Shown: piece after piece, positions 36,928 to 44,657 of the stretch
How positions within the stretch are numbered: the first letter of the stretch is position 1
Layout of the letters: every line of letters begins with the position of its first letter
NCBI GenBank assembly: GCA_041389525.1
Contig: JAWKRR010000012.1
Coordinates: 1 to 64,000, forward strand
Length of the DNA stretch: 64,000 bases
Direction of reading: 5' to 3'
From: JACKFB01 sp041389525
GTDB lineage: Bacteria > Myxococcota_A > UBA9042 > PHBI01 > JACKFB01
The notes under the pieces: model-generated
Told to the model about the DNA's origin: nothing
The model's input: only the letters and a program-made list of their open reading frames with translations
Databases searched by the model: none
Translations under genes and position numbers: made by a program

Positions 36928-37269
36928 CTATTCCAGGGCCGCCAGCTCAAATCGCGAGCAAATACCTAGCTTTTCGTAGACCGCGCGCAGCTGGTTGGCC
37001 ACCGTCTTGACCGAGACGCCGCGGGCGGCGGCGATCTCGCGATTGGAGCGCCCGTCCAGCACCAGCCGCACCACCTCTTGCTCCGCAGGCGACAGCCTCG
37101 CCATGGGCGCGTCGCGCGGCACCGCCACCACGACGAACTGCACGCCGTCGATGTCCATCGGCGACAGCTCAACGCCCCGCGCGGGCTCGCTCGGCGTCGG
37201 CTCCGCAGCCCCGTCCGCCCCGCGCTCGTCTGAAGCTCGACCCACGACACCCCCCGGACCTCGGCACAT
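36928..37269 (-). CDS. Small LuxR-type DNA-binding protein
   Basis: This product of 113 residues is mostly a LuxR helix-turn-helix domain: MARLSPAEQEVVRLVLDG, then RSNREIAAARGVSVKTVANQL and VYEKLGICSR. The first 40 residues are Gly/Ala/Glu-rich and probably disordered. The ATG at 37269 is chosen for length; its ribosome site is weak. It lies 61 bases after the 11-repeat Cys-rich gene and 66 bases before the longer LuxR gene, all on one strand, so the three may be one operon. Stand-alone LuxR domains of this size often need a partner protein. Confidence 0.8.
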   Translation of the reverse strand: MCRGPGGVVGRASDERGADGAAEPTPSEPARGVELSPMDIDGVQFVVVAVPRDAPMARLSPAEQEVVRLVLDGRSNREIAAARGVSVKTVANQLRAVYEKLGICSRFELAALE

Positions 37270-37330
37270 CGTGTCACACTCGGTGACGCGCGCACATCGG
37301 CCGGGGAGCGTCCGGTGGGTGACCGTGGGC

Positions 37331-39034
37331 TCAGTACACGATGCCCGAGTAGGGGCACTCGGCCTTGATGGCCTTCTCGTCACAGGGCGAGGGCGGCATG
37401 CAGTCGAAGTAGACCGGGCAGTCAGGCGACTGCTCGCAGCCGCAGCCGCAGGCGTTACCGAAGTACGTGGTGTTGGCGGGGCAGAAGAAGTCGATGAGCG
37501 TGCAGATCTCGGGCGATTCTCCCACGTAGTCGCGGTACCACTCGGCGTCCGGGTCGCAGGCGCAGGCCTTCTCGGTGCAGGAGACGTCGCCGTCCTGCCC
37601 GCAGAAGCAGGTGTTGCAGCCGTCTTGCGCCGGGAAGTTCTCGCCGGCCCAGTAGGTCCCGCCGTTGTATTTGCACTGTGGGCCGACGCAGGGCGTGGCG
37701 AGGCAGGTCACTTTGCCCGGCGCCTCGCAGGTGCAGTCGGTGCAGGGCTTGTCGGTCGGCACCCAGGCGCCGACTGGGTACGTCTTGCCGTCCTCGCCCA
37801 CGCAGCCCGCGCAGGCCTTCAAGGTGCAGACGACCTGGCCGGACTCCAGGCAGGTGCAGGTGTTGCAGCCGTCACCCGCGGGGAAGGTGTCGCCGGGCCA
37901 GGCCTGCTCATCGTTGTACTCGCAGACCGGGGGCGGGCAGGGGGTGCCGAGGCACTCGATCTCACCGGAGGCGAGGCACTGGCACACCGTGCACTTCTGG
38001 TCAGTCGGGACGCTGGCGCCGACCGCGTAGAAGCCGCCGTCGGGCCCGTAGCAGCCGTTGCACGCCATCTGGGTGCAGATGACTTGGCCGGACTCCAGGC
38101 AGGTGCAGGTGTTGCAGTCGTCACCGGCGGGGAAGGTGTCGCCGGGCCAGCCGTACTCGCCGTTGTATTCGCACACCGGGGGTGGGCAGGGCGTGCCCAG
38201 GCACTCGATCTCGCCCACCGCGAGGCAGGTACACACAGTGCACTTCTGAGTCGTCGGCACGCTGGCCCCGACCGGGTAGAAGCCGCCGTCGTCTCCGTGG
38301 CAACCCGCGCAGGCCTTCTCGGTGCAGCTGATATTGCCATTGTCGCACGAGCACTTGTTGCAGCCGTCGGCCGCGTCGAAGTAGGTCTGGTCCGCGTGCC
38401 ACTGGCCGTTGTAGTTGCAGCCGCTGGTGCACGCGACGCCAGTGCAGGCCATGTCGCCGGACTCCAGGCAAGTGCAGATGTTGCAGCCGTCGCCGAGGTC
38501 CACCGTGTCGCCCACCGCGACGCGGCCGCCCTTGAAGTCGCAGCCACCGACGCAGCCGAGCCCGGTACACGCGACGGTCCCGCCGCTCCCGCAGGTGCAG
38601 GTGTTGCAGCCGTCGCCGGCCGGGAAGCTCTGCCCCTCGGTGTAGGTCTTGCCGCCAAATTCGCAGGTGCCCACGCAGGCCATCGCCGTGCAGGCCACGT
38701 TGCCGCCAGCCTCGCAAGAGCACGTGTTGCAGCCGTCGGTGCTAGCGAAGGTCTCGCCAGCCAAGTAGGTCTTGCCACCATAAGCGCAGGTGTCCACGCA
38801 GGCCTTGAGCGTGCAGGCCACCTCGCCAGTAGCCAGACACGAGCAGGTGTTACACCCGTCCGTACTAGGGAATGTGGCGCCCACGCTGTGATTGGAGCCG
38901 TCATAAGCGCAAGTCGTCGCGCCACCAGGCTCGCAATCGCTGGCCCCCATACCGACAAAGAGCGTCAAAGCGCCCATCGCCATCAACACCAGCAGACGCC
39001 GGCCACTCGTTCGCGGGGTAGGACATAGCTTCAT
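37331..39034 (-). CDS. Exported Cys-rich protein with eleven VWC/pacifastin-like repeats
   Basis: The 567-residue product starts at ATG 39034. A signal segment (RRLLVLMAMGALTLFVGMG) is followed by ASDC, which may serve as a lipobox. Residues about 45-500 hold about eleven repeats of the form C-x-Y/F-x-G-x3-Y/V-G-x2-F-x3-DGCNTCTC-x-E-S/A-G-x-V-x-CT-x3-C, reminiscent of von Willebrand C and pacifastin modules with conserved Cys. The C-terminus (CGCGCEQSPDCPVYFDCMPPSPC) is different. An ISAs1-like element ends 67 bases upstream of its start, so its original promoter may be displaced. Protease inhibition or adhesion is possible but unproved. Confidence 0.85.
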   Translation of the reverse strand: MKLCPTPRTSGRRLLVLMAMGALTLFVGMGASDCEPGGATTCAYDGSNHSVGATFPSTDGCNTCSCLATGEVACTLKACVDTCAYGGKTYLAGETFASTDGCNTCSCEAGGNVACTAMACVGTCEFGGKTYTEGQSFPAGDGCNTCTCGSGGTVACTGLGCVGGCDFKGGRVAVGDTVDLGDGCNICTCLESGDMACTGVACTSGCNYNGQWHADQTYFDAADGCNKCSCDNGNISCTEKACAGCHGDDGGFYPVGASVPTTQKCTVCTCLAVGEIECLGTPCPPPVCEYNGEYGWPGDTFPAGDDCNTCTCLESGQVICTQMACNGCYGPDGGFYAVGASVPTDQKCTVCQCLASGEIECLGTPCPPPVCEYNDEQAWPGDTFPAGDGCNTCTCLESGQVVCTLKACAGCVGEDGKTYPVGAWVPTDKPCTDCTCEAPGKVTCLATPCVGPQCKYNGGTYWAGENFPAQDGCNTCFCGQDGDVSCTEKACACDPDAEWYRDYVGESPEICTLIDFFCPANTTYFGNACGCGCEQSPDCPVYFDCMPPSPCDEKAIKAECPYSGIVY

Positions 39035-39100
39035 CGGGAGCCTCACTCAGTTCTCAGGTTCGCCTGCCAGGCAAGCCTTTGCAATGCAGGGACTGTGCCA

Positions 39101-39120
39101 GCTAGACCTGATCGGCCACC
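39101..39120. repeat. Terminal inverted repeat of the insertion sequence, one end
   Basis: GCTAGACCTGATCGGCCACC pairs with the reverse complement of 40979-40998, differing only at one base (C versus T at position 13). It marks the downstream end relative to the transposase gene. Confidence 0.7.
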
Positions 39121-39279
39121 GCGCACGGCGCCTCTGTCAGCCCGGCCCGGCGGTGTGGCTCCGATTCTGACCGCGGATCGCTGCGGAGCCGAGAGACGCG
39201 GGCTTGCGCGTCGGGCCTCTCGGCGGCGGGGAATGGCGGCGATGTCTTCGGGGCGATTGTTGGCGGAACGGGGCCCGGC

Positions 39280-40632
39280 TTAGGCGATGGTGGCGGCGAC
39301 CTCGGCGCGCTGGCGTAGACCCGCGAGCTGCGCGTCGGTGGCGCTGATGAGCGCGTTGTAGACCCAACGCTTCAAGTCCTTCCAGGGCGTCCGGTGGCCC
39401 GCGCCGGAGCGCAGCGTGACGTTGCGGAAGAGCGCGAGGAGGTTGTAGGCGAGGCGCCTGAGCAAGAGCACGGCGACCATGCCTTTGGGGTCGGCCGTGA
39501 TCCACGGGTGCTCGTCCTCGGCGAAGGCGACGTCGAGGGTGTGGTGGCCTTGATTCTCGACGCCCCAGCGCAGCCGGGCGAGCGCGAGCCACTGACTCCC
39601 GCTGAGGCGGTCCGCCGCCAGGCTCGCGATGTAGTACCGGTCCTCGCCGCAGATCAGGCGGCCGTCGTCGCTCCAGGTCTCCGAACGTACACGCAGGGTC
39701 GTCCGCAGATGGTCCCAGCCGTGGTAGGCGGCCATCTCGCTGGTGAGGAACGCGTAGCGGCGGACGAGGCCTCGGCCCGTCTGGTCCTCGCTGAAGCTAT
39801 CCGCCTCGTCGTGGCGCCGCCCGCCGAGCAGCCTTTCCGCCTCGGCGAAGAGAGTCGGCTGCTTGGAGTCGAGCCGGAACGCGTACTGCAGATGACGTGC
39901 GCGTACAGAATCGGCGTTGCCCAGCGAGCAAGCGCCCGAGTCGTACATGACCATCCGGAACAGGTCGAGCCCCCGATACGCCGTGAGCACGTCGTCGAGC
40001 GCCTGCACGAACTGGCCGTCCTCGTTGGTCTCCGGCGCGATGGGGCAGGCGTCGAGCACCGGCTTGGCGCGCGAGCTGATCAGCACGCTGGTCACCGTGC
40101 GAAGGAGTCCGCGCGCCCCTGCGTCGGCACCGCCCTCGCCGCCGTGGCGTTGACGCTGCGCGAGCCCATCACCCCACGCCCGGATGGCGGTCACCTTACC
40201 GTCCATCGAGAGCACGCCGAACGGCAGCACGTCGGCGGCGATGGCCTTGCGGCGACAGGCCACGCGAATCTGCCGATAGATGCGGCCCCTGAGGCTCGCC
40301 GGCGCCAGCTGGACGAGTACATCGCGCATCGTCGTGTCGGGCGCGCGGCGTCTCAGGCCCAGCGCACGCCGCGCCGCGGGAGCCATCTCGGCCGTCAGGT
40401 GCTCCACCTCCGCCAGCGAGCGACACCCCGCCGCCAGCCCAACAACCGCGGCGCCCAGCAGCGAGCCCAGCGTCCACTTCCGCCCATGCGCGCGCCGCGG
40501 GTCAGGCACCCGCCCGAGTTGGATCTCGGGCACCCGTGCAGCCAGTAAACCGGCCATCCGTCTGTTTATTCGTCCGTCCACGAGAGCAACCTCCGTGTGC
40601 AAGTGCTTGCAGAACGGCTGCGTCGGGATCAT
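39280..40632 (-). CDS. ISAs1-family transposase
   Basis: The product is 450 residues from the ATG at 40632. The N-terminal part is the helical domain associated with ISAs1 transposases (VPDPRRAHGRKWTLGSLL, then AGCRSLAEVEHL). The catalytic RNase-H-like domain has MDGKVTAIRAWGD (first Asp), the middle Asp in MVMYDSGA, and RLRWGVENQGHHTLDVAFAEDEH with the final Glu. The order and spacing fit a complete DDE enzyme with no frameshift. It should catalyse cut-and-paste or copy-type movement of the surrounding 1.9 kb element. The frame is open upstream of the ATG but without family sequence. Confidence 0.92.
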   Translation of the reverse strand: MIPTQPFCKHLHTEVALVDGRINRRMAGLLAARVPEIQLGRVPDPRRAHGRKWTLGSLLGAAVVGLAAGCRSLAEVEHLTAEMAPAARRALGLRRRAPDTTMRDVLVQLAPASLRGRIYRQIRVACRRKAIAADVLPFGVLSMDGKVTAIRAWGDGLAQRQRHGGEGGADAGARGLLRTVTSVLISSRAKPVLDACPIAPETNEDGQFVQALDDVLTAYRGLDLFRMVMYDSGACSLGNADSVRARHLQYAFRLDSKQPTLFAEAERLLGGRRHDEADSFSEDQTGRGLVRRYAFLTSEMAAYHGWDHLRTTLRVRSETWSDDGRLICGEDRYYIASLAADRLSGSQWLALARLRWGVENQGHHTLDVAFAEDEHPWITADPKGMVAVLLLRRLAYNLLALFRNVTLRSGAGHRTPWKDLKRWVYNALISATDAQLAGLRQRAEVAATIA

Positions 40633-40723
40633 CCTGAGGCCGCCGTCGCTGCAAGGTTTCCGTGAAGCCGGGACCGTTCCGCCAAAGAAAGCAGCCCCTA
40701 CGGAAAACGATCGGCGACGTGCA

Positions 40724-40751
40724 GCGGGCCCGCCAGTTTTGGCGGGCCCGC
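40724..40751. other. Perfect 12-bp hairpin inside the insertion sequence leader
   Basis: GCGGGCCCGCCA and TGGCGGGCCCGC pair without mismatch around a GTTT loop, 92 bases upstream of the transposase start. No T-tract follows on either strand. In insertion sequences such hairpins can block readthrough from outside or hide the transposase start, so a role in limiting transposition is possible. Confidence 0.45.
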
Positions 40752-40978
40752 ACCCCTTCCGCGGAGAGCGCCGACCGCGGGCCGCACACCTGAGCGCCGA
40801 AGAGCCCGCCGCGCTCACAGCGGACAGCAGCCCGCCCGACGTCCACCGCTGCGCCTTGGCGGGCCTCGACCCCCAAGCGGTGACACGACGCGATTGCGAA
40901 TTTAAGCAGCGCCCCACGCCGCCCAACGCCCCGCCGGAGCACCCACGAGTTCAAAGCGAACCGGCACCCGAACAGGCG

Positions 40979-40998
40979 GGTGGCCAATCAGGTCTAGC
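40979..40998. repeat. Terminal inverted repeat of the insertion sequence, other end
   Basis: GGTGGCCAATCAGGTCTAGC is the inverted partner of 39101-39120 with one mismatch in 20. It lies 28 bases from the stop of the cardiolipin synthase gene and about 350 bases upstream of the transposase start, a long leader for an element of this size. Confidence 0.7.
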
Positions 40999-41026
40999 GC
41001 GGCCGAGGGGGCGCGTCGGCGGCCGG

Positions 41027-42475
41027 TCAGAGCAGCGGCGAGAGGATCCGCGCGGCCGAGAGCACCAGCCGCCGAAAATACGGCGGTCGGAGGCTCCCCT
41101 CGAGGTCCACGGGCTTTGCGTGGGCTATGTCGTCTTCGAACTGGCCGGCTAGCTCACTGGCGACGCGGGTGCCGAACACGAAGGCGTTGAGCTCGAAATT
41201 CAGGCGGAACGACCGGATGTCCATGTTCGCCGAGCCGACGGTCGCCAGCCAGTCGTCGACCACGAGGGTCTTCGCGTGGACGAAACCGCGAGCGTACTCG
41301 TGAATCTGCACGCCCGCAGCGAGCAGATCGGGGTAGTAGCCGCGCGCCGCGAGGCTGACCAGCATGTGGTCGGAGCGCGCGGGGAGCAGCAGGCGGACGT
41401 CGACGCCGGAGAGCGCGGCGGTGATCATGGCGTGCTCGATGACGGGGTCGGGCACGAAGTAGGGGCTGGTCACCCAGACGCGCTTTTGGGCCAGCAGGAT
41501 GGCGCGGGCGTAGAGGCGATGGAGCGGTGACCAGCGCTGATCGGGGCCGGATTCGACCACGAGGACCGAGGTGTCGCCGTGCAGATCGGAGGCGGGATCG
41601 GGGTAGAGCGCGCGGTCGTCGAGGAGGACGTGGGTGGCCTGAAACCAGTCCTCCGCGAAGGTGCGGGCGAGGGCGAGGACGGCGGGGCCTTCGATGCGGA
41701 TGTGGGTGTCGCGCCAGTGGCCGATGTTGGGGTCGAGGCCGAGGTACTCGCGGCCGACGTTGATGCCGCCGGTGAAGCCGACGCGGCCGTCGATGACCAT
41801 GATCTTGCGGTGGTTTCGGTAGTCGACGCGGTCGCGGCGGCGCAGGCGGAAGAGCTGCCCCACGGGGCCGTAGACCGCGACCTCGCCGCCGACGGCGCGC
41901 AGCGGGTCCCAGAACTCATAGGGGAGCGCGAGGCTGCCGACGCCGTCGACCAGCACGCGCACTTGGACGCCAGCGCGGGCTCGCCGGACGAGGTGATCGC
42001 GCATGGCGCGGCCGGTGTCGTCGGGCTGGATGATGTAGAAGAGCATGTGGATGTGGTGGGTGGCGGCGTCGGTGGCGTCGAGCATGGCGCGGTAGGTCGC
42101 GGCGCCGTTGACCAGGATGTCCACCTTGTTGCCCGTGCTGATGCCGTTGCCGGTGGTGTTCTTGGCGAGGGCCAGCAGCGACGCGGTGCGCGGGTCCGCG
42201 GCGGCGAGGTCTTGGGCGCGCGGGTGCAAGCTCGCGTGGGCGTCAAGCACGGCCTGGACGCGCTCTGACACGCGCCGCGCGCGGTGGGTTCGCCGGCGCG
42301 CCCGCTGGCTGCCGAACATCCAGAAGAGCATGACCCCGGCGACCGGGATGAACATCAGGGTCAGCAGCCAGGCGAGGGTGGCGGACGGCTCGCGGCGCTG
42401 CACCATCAGGAAGCCGAAGATCGCCACCAGGTGGCCCACCGACACCACGATCGCGGCGACGCCGAGCGTGTCCAT
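41027..42475 (-). CDS. cls: Cardiolipin synthase
   Basis: This membrane enzyme of 482 residues condenses two phosphatidylglycerols into cardiolipin. Two N-terminal membrane segments (about residues 5-25 and 33-56) form the PLDc_N region. Two phospholipase-D HKD motifs follow: HRKIMVIDG with H222, K224 and D229, and HAKTLVVDD with H400, K402 and D407, each with the trailing GGINVG or GSANMD. All catalytic residues are present. The start is ATG. It lies 42 bases downstream of the S1-domain gene on the same strand. Confidence 0.95.
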   Translation of the reverse strand: MDTLGVAAIVVSVGHLVAIFGFLMVQRREPSATLAWLLTLMFIPVAGVMLFWMFGSQRARRRTHRARRVSERVQAVLDAHASLHPRAQDLAAADPRTASLLALAKNTTGNGISTGNKVDILVNGAATYRAMLDATDAATHHIHMLFYIIQPDDTGRAMRDHLVRRARAGVQVRVLVDGVGSLALPYEFWDPLRAVGGEVAVYGPVGQLFRLRRRDRVDYRNHRKIMVIDGRVGFTGGINVGREYLGLDPNIGHWRDTHIRIEGPAVLALARTFAEDWFQATHVLLDDRALYPDPASDLHGDTSVLVVESGPDQRWSPLHRLYARAILLAQKRVWVTSPYFVPDPVIEHAMITAALSGVDVRLLLPARSDHMLVSLAARGYYPDLLAAGVQIHEYARGFVHAKTLVVDDWLATVGSANMDIRSFRLNFELNAFVFGTRVASELAGQFEDDIAHAKPVDLEGSLRPPYFRRLVLSAARILSPLL

Positions 42476-42517
42476 GGGCTCAGGACCGACCGGCAGTCGG
42501 GAGAGCGAGCGGCATGC

Positions 42518-44230
42518 TCAACCGCGGCCGCGGCGCGAGGATCCGCCGGAGCGAGGGCGTCCCGAGCGCTGACCGTTCGGCTTGCCACGGCCACCGCCAG
42601 AGCGCTGTCGGCCCGGCGGCGGGCGGATCTCGTCGTGGACCGCTTCCAACGCCAGCTCGAAGCGGCCGCGGCCTGCGTCCACCGAGAGGACGCGCACCTC
42701 GACGGACTGCCCGTTGACGACGACGTCGCTGGCGCTCGCGCCGGAGCCACCGGTCAGGGCCTGGAGCGGAACCAGGCCCTCCTTGGGGAGCCCGACGTCG
42801 ACGAAGGCGCCGTAGCGATTGATGCTGGCGACGTGTCCCCGCAGGCGCATCCCCGCCTCGAGGTCGCTCAGGCGCTCGAGGCCCGGGTTGGGGCGCTCCG
42901 CAGTGCCGCTGACGCTCTGGCGGCTGCGCGGCGTCGTCTCGGCCCGGCGTCCGCGTTCGGCCGGTGGCGCGCTGCGGGACGAGCTGCGCTCTGGCGCGGC
43001 GGTGGGGGCGGCGGCCAGGGCCTCGCTCACCCGCTCGGCGAGGCGCTCGGTGTCGCTCTTGGATAGGCAAACACCGGGTGGGAGAAACCAGCCGGCGTCC
43101 GGAGGCAGCGCGCGCCAAGCCCGCTCGGGTTCGAGCGCTCGGCGGGCGAGCGCGACGGCCGCACGCGCAGCCGCCGGGGTCCCGGCGGGGCCGGGCGCGG
43201 CGTCGGGGAGACCGTCCGCGGGGACACGTAGCAGCCCTGCGTCATCGGGGAGCGCGTCGAGCGCTGCGGCGAGCCCCTCGGGGTCGAGCGCGGTCTCCGG
43301 GAAGACCCATGCGTCGCCGCGTCGGGCGTGCTCCATCAAGAAGGCCAGCGCCGAGACCGGCCCGTCCACCGGCTCCGCGACGTGGGTCTTGGGCGCCCCG
43401 CCGTCACGCGAGACGAGGGCCGCCGCCGAGGTGCTCCCTGGCGCGCCGACGTACAGGCCGAGTGCGCGAGACGGTGTGGCCGGGCGCGCCGCCAACCGCT
43501 TGGCGACCCGCCCCGGGACCGCCGCCGCCAGCGCGATGATCGCCCGCCGGTACATCGCTCGGCGGACGGTCGATTCGAGGTCGTCGACGACCAGCCGCTG
43601 AGCGAACGCCTCGGCGTCCAGGGACTCATCCAGCCGGCTCAGGGTCGCCACCAGCGCGCGGGTCGCGGCCTCCACGCCCGAGTCCAGGGCGCGCAGCTGC
43701 GGCCAGCCCTCCACCTGGGCGTGCGTCGCCGCGATCCACGCGTCGGCGCGCACCTCGCGCGCGGGGACCTCGTCGCCGTCCGGCTCAAGGCGCGTGAACC
43801 CACTGCTCAGCGCCGCGCTCAGCGCCGCCGCCCGCGCGTCCGCCACGGCCAGCAGCGCGTCGGTCCAGGTGCCGTGCGACCGCGTCCGCAGCGCCATGAG
43901 CTGCTCGGCGCCACCCTCGATCACCCGCAGCTCGTCCTCATCCCAGGTGCGCTGGACGACCTCGTCGGGCAGCACGACCTGCCCCGCCGCGACTCGGCGC
44001 CCCGTCACCGCCTGCACGGCTTGGCGCCACTGGCGATGCTCGTACCAGATCTCCCGCGCGAGCCGGTAGACCCCTTCGCCGTGGCCACCCAGCTCGGTGG
44101 TCCAGCGCGCGGTGACTTCCGACAAGGCCACGCCGCGGTCGAAGAGGCGGCCAAGCTTGCGCGCGGCGTCCGGCGTTAGACCGGTGGTATCGAACGCGCG
44201 CGCTCGGCCAAGGTATGACGCGAAATCCAT
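42518..44230 (-). CDS. S1 RNA-binding protein, Tex-like
   Basis: The 570-residue product has a C-terminal S1 domain at about residues 455-530: NPGLERLSDLEAGMRLRGHV, SINRYGAFVDVGLPKEGLV and LALEAVHDE, as at the end of Tex proteins. It ends in a basic Arg/Gly-rich tail suited to RNA binding. The N-terminal 400 residues are helical and Ala/Arg-rich and might be a divergent form of the Tex core. I cannot see the Tex helix-hairpin-helix signature. It may act in transcription or RNA stability. It is upstream of cls on the same strand and divergent from the histidine kinase gene. Confidence 0.7.
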   Translation of the reverse strand: MDFASYLGRARAFDTTGLTPDAARKLGRLFDRGVALSEVTARWTTELGGHGEGVYRLAREIWYEHRQWRQAVQAVTGRRVAAGQVVLPDEVVQRTWDEDELRVIEGGAEQLMALRTRSHGTWTDALLAVADARAAALSAALSSGFTRLEPDGDEVPAREVRADAWIAATHAQVEGWPQLRALDSGVEAATRALVATLSRLDESLDAEAFAQRLVVDDLESTVRRAMYRRAIIALAAAVPGRVAKRLAARPATPSRALGLYVGAPGSTSAAALVSRDGGAPKTHVAEPVDGPVSALAFLMEHARRGDAWVFPETALDPEGLAAALDALPDDAGLLRVPADGLPDAAPGPAGTPAAARAAVALARRALEPERAWRALPPDAGWFLPPGVCLSKSDTERLAERVSEALAAAPTAAPERSSSRSAPPAERGRRAETTPRSRQSVSGTAERPNPGLERLSDLEAGMRLRGHVASINRYGAFVDVGLPKEGLVPLQALTGGSGASASDVVVNGQSVEVRVLSVDAGRGRFELALEAVHDEIRPPPGRQRSGGGRGKPNGQRSGRPRSGGSSRRGRG

Positions 44231-44657
44231 CAGGCGTTTCCTACACGTGCGGAGCGTCCGGCTCGAAGAGGCTGACGCTGCTTGTCTCGGCCCTGCTGCG
44301 CGCTCCGCGGCGCTTCTCGAAGGAGCTTCGGACCGCTCGACGCCAGCGTAGCCGGCTCAGGGTGCTCTCCGGGGCGACGACGTCGCGGCCCGGAGACCTC
44401 AAAACGCGGTGCGCGCGTGGAGACGTTCGCGCGCTACGCCAACGGTTCTACCGTCCGGCGGCGGCTACCGCAAGCGGCGCCGTCGGGCGGGGCTCCTTGC
44501 CGGGCGGCCGGCCCTACCGCAGAGTACCGGACGCGGCCGGACACCACGTCGGGACAGTCGAACCTTTGAGCGTCGTATTCAGCCGACGGGCCGGGCGCCG
44601 CCTGTGCGAGACGAGGAACGCGGCGGGGCGGACGGGAAACCGAGCACGCGAGGGGCG
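44231..44657. other. 427-base divergent intergenic region
   Basis: This stretch lies between the start of the S1-domain gene and the start of the histidine kinase gene. It should hold both promoters but I see no clear -35/-10 pair, terminator or small gene. Open frames here, including an in-frame extension of the kinase gene, are Arg/Pro-rich without family sequence. Confidence 0.5.

Larger units (their letters stand above)
39101..40998 (-). mobile_element. ISAs1-like insertion sequence
   Basis: The element is about 1.9 kb. It is bounded by 20-bp inverted repeats (39101-39120 and 40979-40998) with 19 of 20 matches and encodes one DDE transposase on the minus strand. No target-site duplication is visible in the flanks, CTGTGCCA on the left and GCGGCCGA on the right, so the insertion may be old or rearranged. 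It lies between a Cys-rich gene and the stop of the cardiolipin synthase gene. Confidence 0.75.

Noticed and set aside
40633..40990. Possible upstream gene or extended start for the transposase
   Set aside because: No family sequence upstream of the ATG at 40632; the area is leader of the insertion sequence.
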